64,000 nucleotides of DNA from assembly GCA_030620095.1 (NCBI GenBank), contig JAUTXW010000878.1, forward strand, positions 969,688 through 1,033,687. The letters are read 5' to 3'. Source of the DNA: Kuschelorhynchus macadamiae (Eukaryota; Arthropoda; Insecta; Coleoptera; Curculionidae). Positions within the stretch are counted from its first letter, which is position 1; the number at the start of each line of letters is the position of its first letter. Shown here piece by piece: positions 13,643-25,100 of the stretch. Under the pieces are notes generated by a model, which was not told the origin of the DNA, did no database searches, and was given only the letters and a program-made list of their open reading frames with translations. A program made the translations under genes and the position numbers.

Positions 13643-15169
13643 ATTGTTTTTCTAATATTGTATCTTGGTTTTAAATATGCTAGGTATAATACTTAGGTAC
13701 GAAATAAACCGGTTCTAGTTTAAATAAAAATATTCCTCGTTAATCATTGTATAAACACTTAGTAGATTTCAAGTTTTCTTTCTGTTGTTTATGAACACTA
13801 CGACAAAACACGTCAGCCAGAGAATGAGTAATCTAACACCAACTCAAAAAGTGTTTTTTTAAATGCAGTGGAGCTGATTAAGTTAGCTTCTTTAAACACT
13901 GCATAAATCTCACAAAAGGGAGTTCACACAAAATATCTTCATACAGACCCAGTAACGAAGCCAATGGGGGGGGGAGGGAGGGCCAGCCCCCCCAAGCTGT
14001 ATTAAAAACAAAGGCTTTATAGTATTTAGAAAAGAGTGATTGCACTGTTACACCATAAACTCTAAACTCGAAAAAATCGATGTTTTTGAAACGACAACAT
14101 CTTTGACTCATCCCTATGGCAACCATCCCCGTTGAGCGATTCGCGTACATTTCGGCATTACACCAATCCGCCACGCAGACATTTTTATTCTTAAAAATCC
14201 GCACTAGACCGGTCGCTTAACTGGGTTCAATTTTTTTTGTTATTTGTAAAAAAAAACTTGGGTTTTAAAATGCAGATTGCGTTTAGGTTTGCCCTGGTTA
14301 GGTCCTTTTTTTTTGGGATGATCTAAGCGTATTTATATAAAAGGCGTATTAAAACTAAAACGAGGATTGTCAAACGAAAGATCCGTCAACAGCGTTGCCA
14401 GTGCAATTACGTTCGTAGTAGATCTATTACCACGCTATTACGCCGCCCAGAAATGTATTACGTTTTTATTCAAACACCTAAAAAATTGCGTAATTAAATA
14501 TACATTTAACGGTATTTGTGTAAAACCGTAAAAAATAAATTCTGGTTTTGTTAACTTTATTTAATGCCAGACCTGACTTAGTGCTGATGCGAAAAATTAT
14601 AAAAAAGAAGAAAATTCATTAGCCACTTAACATTATAGGTCGTGTGACTTTTTGCAGGTGTTTGATGGGCAAGCAAAACATTGTTTACCATTTATTTACT
14701 GTGTGGAGCCCCTCGGACGATATGACGGCCTTGATGTAACATCAGTCTAACTATAGTATGTTATTTTGTTGATTGTGATTTTTTCAGAATAAATAATTTT
14801 GGTAGGTATTTATATTTATAAATGAATGAATTATAATATGAATTTAAATACATAAGAATTTTTTATTTTAGGTTTGGGAGATCTGCAAAAAGCAAAAGCG
14901 GGAGATTTAGTGGCGGGTCCCTCCGTGACTAGGGATGGGCAATAATAGATTTTAGCTATCGATAGTCGGTAGGTAAAAGCTAGTCCAAAAATTTAATTTA
15001 TATTAATCGATATATTCCCCTTAGTAGGGAGGATAACGTCCTGAGAATAAACTAGGGCCAAAAAAAGGTCCTCGTCCTACTACAACCAGCAGCATCAATT
15101 AAATGCCCATTCTTAGCCGGGTCACTTATAAAGTCACCCATACGTACGTTTTCATCAAACTGATTTGGT
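13643..15169. other. Gene-free stretch
   Basis: A G-run/C-run patch at 13960-13990 resembles the ends of some hAT-type repeats, but no partner end was found. No coding-like ORF. Confidence 0.4.
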
Positions 15170-15770
15170 TGTTTTTTTTATTTATATCTCGCTTAAAACC
15201 CTAACAATTTCTGTTTTTTTTTAACCAACCTTAAAAGTCAGCCTTAAAAGCCTAATCAAAACGCCGTGACAAACGGAAGATACACTGGAAAAAAATACGT
15301 TTAGATCTTCAATTTGGTATATCTCGCTTAAGACACAAACAATTTCTATTATTTTTTAACCAACTTAAAAGCATCACTAGATAAGCTAAAACACATCAAA
15401 ATGGCACGACAAACGGTAGGTACACTCATGGTGAGAAAAAGAGGTTTTCTTCCCACCATGGGTACACTGAAAAAAAATTAAGTTTAGATCTTCGTTTTGG
15501 TATATCGCGTATATTAGTTTTTAACCAACCCAAAAGTATCACTAGACAAGCTAAAAATATTAATCAAAATGCCGTGACAAACGATAGGTACACTGTAAAA
15601 AAATATTAGGTTTAGATTTTCATTTTGGCATGTCTCGGTTAAAATCCAAAACATTTCTACTATTTTTTAACCAACCGAAAACCATCACTAGTCAAGTTAA
15701 AAACACTTATCAAAATGCCCTGACAAACAATAGTTAGACTGAAAATATTAAAGTTCAGATAATCATTTTG
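15170..15770. repeat. Tandem repeat, ~130-bp monomer, about four copies
   Basis: The phrase gtttagatcttc..ttggtatatctcg recurs near 15299, 15484, 15611 and, degraded, 15746. Each copy is followed by 'ttttttaaccaac..aaaag..atcactag' and 'aaatg.c.tgacaaac'. Units are diverged, spaced about 125-135 bp except where one carries a 42-bp insertion (15427-15460 plus an 8-bp duplication). Confidence 0.7.
15427..15460. repeat. 34-bp palindromic insertion flanked by 8-bp duplication
   Basis: A near-perfect palindrome (catggtg... ...caccatg) sits inside one monomer of the surrounding tandem repeat and is bracketed by ggtacact at 15419-15426 and 15461-15468. The other monomers lack it, so this looks like an insertion with an 8-bp target duplication. 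Confidence 0.55.
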
Positions 15771-17022
15771 AAATCAAATATCTTATAATAAATTGAAAAA
15801 GATATATTTATTCGCAAAATCAGATTTACTAAGAACCTTACTAACTAATATTGTAGAAAAACCTTAAGAGGTAAAAAACAACAATATTAGTTACAGGTGT
15901 TCTATGGGTTAATAAAAATCAAAATCATAATTGATTGTTATGTATTATTATGGAATAATCAGTTTTTAAAAAAACCTGTCAAATTTAACATACGTACACG
16001 TACATTATACAAAACTTCGTTTCTTTTTTATTTGAATTGCCTGAAATTGTGACATGCCTAAAAAAAGAAATCGGTGCTTTTACTAAATAAATGAGAAAAA
16101 AAATTAAATTTTAAAACTGGATTTCTACAGATCTTTTTAAAAAATTTCAATATGCTATAAAACTACTAAGGTTGAAGTTGCCGTCTACACATCTACAACA
16201 CGTATTGTCTGACCCCGGGTAAACCAACGCGAAGCAGTCGTAGGTCCTTTGTCCATTTACTTTTATTACGTTTATTTAGCATAGCATAGTCTTGCTCCAT
16301 TCTCTTCTAATATTTTGTCAATCAACTTGACCAGTGAGAGCAAAATTAGAGGGTCCCATCAAAAAATGATTATGTGTCAACGCCTCGTTGTCGTTAAGAT
16401 CTATTGGTACCTTTGTTATCGGTTTGAAACTTATATTTTCGGCTTCAATAAAAATGGTTAAGAGAGTTTTTTCAATGAAATATGGGCACGAATGATAGGT
16501 TCCGTTAAACGTATTTTAAGCAAGGTTTTGTATAGGTAAATATTTTTTGTGTCTTTTTCCATTCTTTTCGAATATTTTTTCCATCAACTTGACCACAAAT
16601 GTTATTTCTCTTTATAAGAGAGTTTATCTCGTTCAGGAAAATACAGAAAACCGTGGTATGTCAATGACTTTTTATCTGACACACTTTTTTGGCAAATTAC
16701 AATCAAAATTAAAAATTTTACTTTTTACTAGTACAGGTAAAAAACACTATACAGAGTATAAAATTGTATAAACATATTTTAAAGAAAAATAAATCATATT
16801 TAATCGAAGGCTCAACAGTTGATGTAATAGTGGGTAAAGGCGAATTTACCGATTTTTTGGTGGTAACAAAAATAAAACCTCATTTTTTATCCAAAGTTTT
16901 GCTTGTACTATTTTTACACTTAAAACATTTTGTTTTAGGTGTACATTTCAAATCGTATATTTAATAATTACTCATTAATCCTTTTGAAATAACATCATAA
17001 TATCAAAACAAAATATATAAGT
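15771..17022. other. Host or old retroelement flank left of the Polinton
   Basis: Two similar phrases ('ccattct.ttc.aatatttt..c.atcaacttgacca') at about 16298-16333 and 16559-16592 form a diverged direct duplication. Just left of the Polinton the minus strand probably continues the tail of the env reading frame found at 35062-35640. No other gene is supportable. Confidence 0.4.
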
Positions 17023-17208
17023 AGAGGGGATTGGGGGGTTAGTCTCGCTCCCCCCACCACTTTTTTCATTCGTCTCCCACTTCCCGCGCCTGTCCCTGCC
17101 ACGCCTACTTGACTCTGCTTGATTCTGATTGGTCTTCCCCACTCTTACGTGTGTATCCGGAGGGAGATGTTTTATTTAAATGTTAGCAGCCAACAGAGCA
17201 ATTCATTT
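17023..17208 (+). repeat. Left terminal inverted repeat of the Polinton
   Basis: It matches the reverse complement of about 34868-35061 with a few substitutions and short indels (for example in the C-run near 17048-17056 and after 'gccaac'). It is markedly GC-richer than the surroundings. Confidence 0.92.
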
Positions 17209-17223
17209 TTACTGTAGTATCAG

Positions 17224-17235
17224 TATTTTTAAAAG
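17224..17235 (+). promoter_or_regulatory. TATA-like element upstream of the first Polinton gene
   Basis: The sequence tatttttaaaag begins 43 nt before the ATG at 17267. TATA motifs at similar spacing precede several other genes of this element. Confidence 0.35.
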
Positions 17236-17266
17236 TAACGAAATTAAAAAATATATATTAATTAAA

Positions 17267-17855
17267 ATGAGTTGTCGCCACGTTGTTTTGCAAGAATCAA
17301 GTGACCTACATTTTGAGCAATTGGAAAAAATGTCTTCAATGTACGAAGATGAAATACTCTATTTCACGGTGGGAGGAAAAAACATACGACGTTAAACAAG
17401 CATGGTTAGCCGATCTAGATAAAAACAATTTTGAAGAGGTTCAAGACGATAGTGAAGATGAGGGGATACATAATTTCTTTGATGCCGGTTGTGGTGAAAA
17501 AGGTCTAGTAAATATTAAAAAAATAAGTGCTAGTGATGCTGTTGAACCAAATTATCTACGCCGCGCAGTTTGTGTTTTTCAAGATTATGTCGTCATAATG
17601 TCTTCGTTTGGTGGTGCTTATAGTTTGTGCTTACGATGCTATTATTTGCACGCATTAGAAGCACCCCTTGGCAAACACAGTTTTGTGTCTACACATTACA
17701 AAAGAGCAATGGAATGTTGTGAAAAAGACTTGCGCTGTACATTGTGCAATGACAATCTTTTTCATTTCAGTGCCCCTGAAACTTGTGTAGTCTGTAATAA
17801 AACTGAAGAGAAAAAAATTGAAAACCATTTAGTGGACAAAAGTAATTTTGAATAA
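17267..17855 (+). pseudogene. Left-end cysteine-rich protein (frameshifted)
   Basis: I do not recognise the family with certainty. Reading starts at ATG 17267 (MSCRHVVLQE) and must change frame near 17370, beside an A6 run in 'gaggaaaaaac'; the second frame then stays open to 17855, giving roughly 195 residues in all. The N-terminal half is acidic (EEVQDDSEDEG). The C-terminal half is cysteine-rich with paired cysteines CLRC, CTLC and CVVC, plus a CC pair, suggesting a zinc-binding domain. Position as the first gene inside the left repeat suggests an early accessory function. Zinc-binding NS3-type proteins of densoviruses and bidnaviruses are a possible comparison, but that is only a hypothesis. 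A decayed duplicate of its C-terminal part follows immediately downstream. Confidence 0.7.
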
Positions 17856-17879
17856 AGTTACGCAAAAAAAAAGATACAA

Positions 17880-18065
17880 TACATTTTGAAAAGGATAGAA
17901 TGATGGGATTATGGTGGAGGACTTGTAAATATATGCAGTAACAAAAAATTACCTAGGAGTTTTTTTCTACGCACTATAAAAAAGCAGTAGAATATGCAGT
18001 GAAGTATAAAAAAAAATTAGAAACCATTTAGTGGACAAAAGTTATTTTAAAAATAAAATTGCAGA
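17880..18065 (+). pseudogene. Decayed partial duplicate of the left-end gene
   Basis: The phrase 'accatttagtggacaaaagt' near 18023-18042 repeats the one near 17826-17845. About 17960-18000 resembles the part encoding the THYKRAMECCEK-like region of the intact copy. No open frame remains. It marks a tandem duplication after which one copy decayed. Confidence 0.55.
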
Positions 18066-18098
18066 ATAACCTTTACAATTAATAGTAGGAGATTAATC

Positions 18099-18588
18099 AT
18101 GGTCGAGTGCTATTCAGAACTATTCGTGGACATTCAAGATTATAATTATCTATTTTGACTTGGTCTCAAAGGAGCTTGCTATCTACGATGGTGTACGCTG
18201 GTCTAATTTTCTTTTTAAGTCACCATTTAAAAGAACCATGTTATCTGCCAAGGATCAAGAAATAGTTGATTGGTCTGAAGAATATCATGGGTTGGAATGG
18301 GACGTTAGATATATAGAATTAAATGAAATAGAAGAAATACTCAAGAATATTGTAAAGACATATAGTAATCCGAAGATCTATGTCAAAGGCATTACAAAGA
18401 CAAACTTTTTAAGAAAAATTTTCACACCAGAGCTGATCATAAGCATTCCAGTCAACGAGGAACCCAAACTACGCAAGTTTAAGAAAATTCCAGAATGTTA
18501 TTTTCATAAAAATTTAAGTCCTTGGCATTGTGCCTTGGCTAATGTAAAAATATTATATGATTATAAAAATTGTTATAAAACTTGTTAA
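18099..18588 (+). pseudogene. Polinton accessory protein, paralogue of the gene at 33524 (left copy, frameshifted)
   Basis: The ATG at 18099 opens a short frame (to 18158) encoding a piece like the VDIQGF segment of the right-hand copy. The rest lies in another frame, open from about 18160 to 18588 (141 codons), so one frameshift separates them near 18155. Shared features with the right copy are KELA.YDG, a DW..E/G..Y segment, YVKG..K, a FHK/YHQ..PWHC or PCFC segment, and CALANV near the C-terminus. The spacing of acidic residues, aromatic blocks and the Cys/His pair recalls a compact nuclease-like fold, but I cannot name the family and the function is unknown. Conserved in both copies, so it was once under selection. 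Confidence 0.7.
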
Positions 18589-18934
18589 ATGAAAAAAAAT
18601 AGAAGTAGATTTATCACAAGACAATTTAATTATTAATAAAATATAAGAAAATATAATTAATTTTTGTTTAAACACATAACAAAGAATATTATTATCATAC
18701 ATAATTTTTTTTTAGCCCCACACACTTCCATATTTGATATGCTCCTTAGTACGTTTTATTACCAATTAAATGCGGACGCAAAAAAGAAACAAAATAAAAT
18801 TTAAGAATATTTATTATACATCGAATTAATATTACTAAAAAATATATTTAAAATTACCTTTTGCACTTTGTATTGTATTATAATGGTCATTTACATTTAA
18901 CACTATCAATTATAATAGTCTTCTGCTCCTAAAA
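18589..18934. other. Intergenic region between convergent Polinton genes
   Basis: Very AT-rich spacer with no ORF of note, lying between a rightward gene end and the end of the leftward repeat protein. Confidence 0.5.
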
Positions 18935-19426
18935 CTAAAAATTATATTTATAATTGAACGGTCTTTTGCACAACCTTTTGGGTTGTTTTCTCTTGGCACT
19001 TATTGGGATTGACACTAACGGCACAATATCAATTTGAATAGGTCCATTGCTTACCTTTATACCAAATAAAAGTTCTAAATCGTGCAGAAGTCTTAGCACG
19101 ACCTCATCCACAGTTTCTAACCATTCTGATGGAGCTGATGCTGGGGGTGATGTTTCTGTTGGTGTAAGCTCTGGTGACATCAACTGCTGTTGTCGATGTG
19201 GAGTCATGGATACTCCAGCTGAAGTTGTTTCTATTACCTCCGGTAAACACCACTTTTTGGGAGACATTGGTATTTCGGCAGATGTTCCTGGTTCCTCCTG
19301 TGAACACCGCATTTTGGGTGATATTGGTACTTCTACTGAAGTTGTTGGTTTCTCCGGTATACACCACATTTTTTCGGATATTTGTACTTCAACTGAAGTT
19401 GTTAGTTCGTTTGGCACACACGACAT
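18935..19426 (-). CDS. Repeat-containing accessory protein, intact
   Basis: An intact leftward reading frame of 163 codons if started at the MSC methionine at 19426; an in-frame ATG at 19456 would add ten residues. The N-terminal half is four tandem repeats of 19-20 residues, each with a Cys at position 3 and the pattern ..C.PE..TTSVEV.IS.K. The middle is Pro/Ser/Thr-rich. A segment WLETVDEVVLRLLHDLELLFG is probably a helix, and the C-terminus is strongly basic (KRKQPKRLCKRP), a plausible nuclear-localisation signal. I do not recognise the family. It is the only leftward gene in the left third of the element and is divergently arranged with the gene at 19975. Being intact and repeat-structured, it may be a fast-evolving adaptor or host-interaction protein; that is inference. 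Confidence 0.7.
   Translation of the reverse strand: MSCVPNELTTSVEVQISEKMWCIPEKPTTSVEVPISPKMRCSQEEPGTSAEIPMSPKKWCLPEVIETTSAGVSMTPHRQQQLMSPELTPTETSPPASAPSEWLETVDEVVLRLLHDLELLFGIKVSNGPIQIDIVPLVSIPISAKRKQPKRLCKRPFNYKYNF
19197..19426 (-). repeat. Four tandem ~57-bp coding repeats
   Basis: Units at about 19426-19370, 19369-19313, 19312-19256 and 19255-19197 encode the 19-20 residue repeats of the leftward accessory protein. They are diverged in DNA but keep the frame, which suggests they were kept as protein repeats. Confidence 0.75.
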
Positions 19427-19456
19427 TTTGATATAAAACAATCTAGACTGAATCAA

Positions 19457-19974
19457 AAGGCAAAGACTGAATATTGCAGTAGAATCACGAGAATATAAAG
19501 CACAAAAGAGACAGTCCCAACACGCCTAAGTACCACCCTGTCACTTACCAACGAACCACTAACAAAAAAAAAAAAAAAAAAGTTGAAAAAAAAAAAAAAA
19601 AATTTATAGTTGCCGAGTTCACGTCGGGAGGTATTTGACACCAGTTGACCTTGGTACCACGCTGTACCAGCCACCAACCTTGCCAGTGGGCGTGACTTAA
19701 CAAGAAGTGCTTTTAAACGGCTTTCGAGTTTACATGTACCGTCAGTTGAAAGTCGTATTTCTTGTACGCCAGTTCCTATCGTACTTCTAAGTGTCTGCGG
19801 TGAATTCTCTTGTGTAATTGTGTTTTCGTGCCTTTTAGACTGCAAATCCCTAGTTATCCTACTCCTAAATTTTATGTTTTGAGTGTTGAAAATTTATCCT
19901 ACATTGTGTGATCTAGTTTACAGCTTTCTTTCGTTTTGTGATTTTTGCAGGTTTGATTTTTATTTTTTACCACT
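19457..19974. promoter_or_regulatory. Divergent intergenic region with two poly(A) tracts
   Basis: This region separates the leftward repeat protein from the rightward gene at 19975 and so should hold both promoters. It includes A-tracts at about 19564-19581 and 19587-19602. It is less AT-biased than neighbouring spacers; no clear TATA box was assigned. Confidence 0.4.
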
Positions 19975-21110
19975 ATGAATTCTCTAACTGACTTTGATTT
20001 TGAATTTGATTTTACCTTATTTGATTTGGAAGAGGCTTGCCCAGTCCATGATTTAATGGATTGTCATTTGTGTCAATTAAAACCGGACGCATTAGAAAAA
20101 TATTTTAATGAGAACATGGATAATACTCAATCAGAAATTGGTGATATCGATGACGCTACAATTATAAACAATTTAGTTACAATTTTTAATAATCAAAATA
20201 ATGCAGTTCACCCTGAACTGATTTCAATAATAAATTTTGAAGAAATAGCGAGCTTTGGGGAATTTAATTCAGATATTAATCCAGTCAATGAATCATTAAA
20301 CAGTCTTAGAGAGGCCTCCTCAAAATATTTCACTGTTAATGAGGAGGAAATTAATTTAGAAAATCAAAAGTTTGAAATGTTGGTCAATGATGTTTATTCG
20401 AGCCAGGGAGTTGAGGGGAAACAGGGTGAAAATGAATTTCAGGGAGTTGAGGGTGAAAATAAATTTCAGGTAGAGCAAAAAGTCTACTCACCAATTTCTG
20501 TTTCATCGTCAGAAGATTCAACAGAGACCGTTATTGAGGTTAAAATAATCAGGAGGAATACCAACCAGCTCCTAAATTACATTTCCACCAAAAATCGATA
20601 GCGGTGTTCGACCAAACCTGTAACGAAATTGTAGGTGATGTTGAGGTGTACAATGTTGTTCAAAATTGCAACCATAGTCCACCGAAACCTCACCTCAATT
20701 CGTGTGAAATTGTCTAATATAAAGAAGTTCAGAACAAACGAAATCGTTCTGCTTCTGAATCTTCTGACGACGAAACAAATGTAATGAAAAAAATCAAAAC
20801 CGATGATATCGAAAAATCAGGGGCCGTTGTTACAACCCAACTCAGCAATTCATTAAAAACTCCCTACAGAAGTGAATTAAACAAATTTTTAGATTCAAAA
20901 CCAAAGCAAAATTTATCAAAAACAGATCAAAGACGTGGTTGTGCGACGTTCAAATCAATGGTAAACAACTATTTAAATTTGAATGAATGTAAAAATTTGA
21001 GTAATTTTACTTGCTCAACTGTTAAAAAAATAATTCATAGACAGGGTGAGCTTCTTTTAAATTTAGGTAATATTTTTATGAAAAATCCTTGCTTTGGTGG
21101 TAAATCTTAG
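19975..21110 (+). pseudogene. Acidic accessory protein (frameshift plus stop)
   Basis: I do not recognise the family. The first frame from ATG 19975 is open for 208 codons, strongly acidic at the start (FDFEFDFTLFDLEEA) with a CPVHDLMDCHLC cluster that could bind zinc. Near 20550-20600 coding character passes to the next frame, which is open to a TAA at 20715-20717 and, in the same frame, resumes through a Ser/Asp-rich acidic patch and 108 codons from 20784 to 21110, ending with a basic, helical segment (FKSMVNNYLNL..STVKKIIHRQGELLL). I read this as one gene of about 375 residues with one frameshift and one nonsense codon. It lies directly upstream of the polymerase gene in the same direction and may act with it in replication or transcription; that is inference. 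Confidence 0.6.
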
Positions 21111-21348
21111 TGGTAAATAAATGTTTTAAAAATTAAAAAAAAAAAACGTAAGCGCAAACTTTTAAATTTAAATTCACAATTCCTTATTTAAAGAGAAACT
21201 AAACCTATAAATATCCAGTTCAAAATGACCCTTCTCTGCACACTTTGTCTAAAAGAATTTACACAGAGACGAAATGCCATAAGACACATTAAAGAATCAT
21301 GTTTAAAAAGAGACACAAATCATAATCCGGATGAGTATTTAATCGATA

Positions 21349-21572
21349 GTAAGTATATTTACATTATTTACTAAGAATTAGGATAAATTAAAATATAAGA
21401 AAAACAATAAAATTTGTTTTGTGCTATTTCAATGATCTTTTTTGCTTGACTCACTAAGCGTCCAGGGGCAGGGCAGGTGGTCAATCCTCTCCCCATCTTG
21501 CTACGCCGCTCATTATGTTATATTGCATATAAATTATTATAGTGAATTAAAAAAAATTATTTTTTGTTTCAG
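21349..21572 (+). other. Intron 1 of the polymerase gene
   Basis: Donor gtaagt at 21349, acceptor tttgtttcag ending at 21572. It joins codons in phase 1 without a shift. A GC-rich patch at about 21450-21520 ending 'ctacgccgctc' looks like a small transposon end inside the intron. Confidence 0.85.
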
Positions 21573-22040
21573 TTGATGCAAAATTCTTCAGGAATAATGC
21601 AACTCGCTATTGCGAGGACTGTAAAGCTGATATTAATTTTAATGCTTGGAACTCTCATCTAAGAACAAATGTCCACAAAAGCAAGAGTACTATTAAATAT
21701 GGAAGTGGAATAGACCTTATTAGAAGTGTTTTTAAGAGTCGAATTGCTGCATACAAGGTTTACTCACCCAAAATGCATGTCAACCTTAAAAAGTTTCAGC
21801 AAGAAATTTCCGAGAAAGTCGTAACATTAATTCGCCAGCAACAGCAATTATATAGATGCGTTAAGATAAATGCAGAATTATTTGGTATCTACTACTCGCC
21901 AGTTTTGAAGTCTACATCCGTTAAATCATTCAACACAGCCTTCCATAACGTGACTGAGACGACTGATTTAAATAATCTCTATGACGAACTATTCAAAATT
22001 CTAACAACCAAAGCAGATGAACTACCCGAACGAGATTCTG

Positions 22041-22155
22041 GTAAGTTAATAATTACTTGCAAAAATGTTAAATTTCAAACGCTATTGCTTCAATTTATCT
22101 TAATTTACAACAGTCTCTTTTAATAAATACTAATTATCTCTTCTTTAAATTGCAG
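22041..22155 (+). other. Intron 2 of the polymerase gene
   Basis: Donor gtaagt at 22041, acceptor taaattgcag ending at 22155, phase 1. The spliced product runs SG/GWILQQIL, a sequence type I know from Polinton polymerases. Confidence 0.85.
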
Positions 22156-25100
22156 GTTGGATTTTACAACAAATTCTCCATTTAGAAGTAAACATCAACA
22201 AGTACAATCCTTTATGTGGCTACTCTTATATTCCAATTCCAGAGTTCCGTGGTAGTTTGGTAAACATTTTGAATGAAGATGATTTCTGTTTTGCATATGC
22301 CGTTGTATCAGCAATATGTAAACCTTCAGGTGACCCTAGGAAAACTTCCTCGTACCCGGACTTCAGAACTGTCTTTGATTTTACAGGTATTAATTTTCCA
22401 GTTAAATTAGAGCAGATAAGTACTTTTGAAAACAAAAATAATTTATCCATAAATGTCTATGGGGTTGAGAAATTTTTTAGAAATGGAGTATATGTAAATG
22501 AGATTGTAGGACCATTACACTATAATAGACATAAAAAAGAATTTACATATCAATCTACTTTTAAATACTTCTGATGATGGTAATAGTCATTATTGTTGGA
22601 TAAAAGATTTATCTAAATTACTTTTTAAACAACTGTCAAAAAAGAAATGTAGAAAAAATGTGTGTGAAGGATGTTTACAATATTTTGGTACCAATGCAAA
22701 ATTACAAAGACACTTAGAATATGATTGCACATCTGTCCGAATTGAATATCCTTCAGATGAACTTATTTTAGATAAGTTTGGAAATCAAATTCCAGAAAAC
22801 ATATTAAAGTTTCAAAATATTCAAAAGCAGTATAAAGCACCTTTTGTAATTTATGCTGATTTCGAGTGCTATTTAAAAAACGTTGAAAACGAAAAGCTTG
22901 ATCCTACAACTTTCGTATACAGTTAAAACTGCTGAACATGTGCCATATTCGTTCGCTTATTACATTAAATCATCATTTGATAAAAATCCCACATTTTAAA
23001 ACTTTATCGTGGAACTGATTGTGCTGAAAAGTTTATTGAATATATTGAACTTGATGTGAAAAACCTTTATAACAATTATTTTAGAAATCAAAAGCCTATG
23101 AATAAGTTAACTAGTTTGCAACAAAAAGAATTTGAAAATGCATTTGTGTGTTATATATGTGAAAAATTTAAAAAAATGTAAGGACCACTGTCATTTTATC
23201 GGTAACTATAGTGGCGCGGCTCATTCTATTTGTAATTTACATTTCATACCTCCAACTTACATTCCAATAATTTTTCATAATCTAAAGAACTACGATTCTC
23301 ATCTATTTGTTAAGTCATTATGTAACAATAAAGAATAAATTAGCGTTATTGCTCAAAACAAAGAAAAATATATTTCTTTTAGTAAAAAAATTATGTTAAA
23401 CACGTATGACTCTAAAAATAAAAAGATAGTTTACTTAAATTTACGATTTATAAACTCATCTCAGTTTTTACCAAAATCTCTTGAATCAGTATCTAATATT
23501 TTAGATAATTCTCAATGTCTTGAAATTAGGAAACATTTTTCAGACACAATTTAAATATGTTAGGCAAAAAGGAGTTTTTCCTTATTCATATATTGACTTT
23601 TACGAAAAGTTGGATGATAAATCTTTGCCCGATATTGATAAATTTTATAATGACTTAATTGATGAAAATATTAGTAATGAAGATTACATTAGAGCTAAAG
23701 ATGTATGGAATGTATTCAATTGCTCCACAATAGGTGAATATTCAGATATATATTTGAAATCTGACGTTCTCCTTTTAGCCGATGTTTTTGAAAATTATAG
23801 AAATATTTGTTATAAAACTTATAAATTAGATCCTGTGAACTATGTAACAAGCCCTTCAATGTGTTGGGATGCTATGATGAAATTTACAAATGTAGAATTG
23901 GAATTATTGACTGATTCATGTATGCTTCATTTCTTCAAAAAAGAGGTTCGCGGGGGAGTCACTACTTGTTCAGCTCGAAAATCGGAGGCAAATAACCCTT
24001 TTCTTGATAATTTCAATCCTAAGTATCTAACAAAATATATTGCCTATTTAGATGCAACAAATTTGTATGGTTTTGCAATGAAACAGTATTTGCCAGAAAA
24101 AAACTTTGTTTGGCTATCTGAGGATGAAATTAATGAACTTAATATTTTAAATATTTCAGATACATCATCTACGGGCTATGCATTTGAAGTTGACTTAGAA
24201 TATCCTCAGAATTTACATGAAAGCCATAACGACTTTCCGCTCTGTCCCGAACAATTTAAGCCACCAATTTCCAAGTATTCCAAACTAATTCCCAATTTAA
24301 ACAATAAGTACAATTATGTTCTTCATTATCGTGCTTTGAAGCAAAGCTTAAAATTTGGTTAAACTTCTCAAAATACACAGGGGAATTAAATTTACACAAT
24401 CGCCATGGTTAGCTAAATTTGAATACTAATTTACGAAATGCTTCAAAAAACAAATTTGAAAAAAATTCATACAAATTGGCAAATAACAGTATTTTTGGTA
24501 AAACTATGGAGAATGTCGATAACCGAGTAAATATTAAGCTAGTAACTCAATGAAAGAGAGAGCGAAATAAATTAAGTGCTGAGAAATTAATTGCAAAACC
24601 TCAATTTAAAGATTTAAAAATGTTTTCAGAAAATCTAGTAGCTATTCAACTTCAAAAGATGTGTATCGAATATAATAAGCCCATTTATGTTGGAATGAGT
24701 ATATTGGATATTGCAAAAACTGTAATGTATGATTTTTATTACGGATATTTAAAATTAAAATATGGAGATAATGTAAGTTTATTGTACACTGATACTGATT
24801 CTTTAATACTAGAAATTGAAACGGAAAATTTTTATGAAGATATAAAGCAAAATCTGGATCAATTTGACACCTCTAACTATCCTGAACCAAATATTCATAA
24901 TATGCCGATATCCACATCAGTGGTTGGTAAATTTAAGGATGAATATAAAGGTGTACCTTTAGAAAGTTTTTTTGGTACCGGTGCTAAGGCACACTGTGTA
25001 AAAACCAAAGATAGTTTAGATAAAAAGGCAAAAGGTATTCGTAAATCGGCCGTACAAAAACAATTAAACTTATCAGATTATAAAGATGTTGTGGAAAAAG

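Noticed and set aside
13878..14204. 108-codon leftward ORF
   Set aside because: It crosses a G-run/C-run patch typical of repeat ends and shows no domain; probably chance.
16547..16964. Two short rightward ORFs left of the Polinton
   Set aside because: Amino-acid composition is that of random AT-rich DNA, and they overlap the presumed tail of the leftward env gene.
19453..19845. 130-codon leftward ORF with Phe-rich run between the divergent Polinton genes
   Set aside because: The Phe run is just the translation of two poly(A) tracts; the frame overlaps the presumed promoter region and has no coding character.
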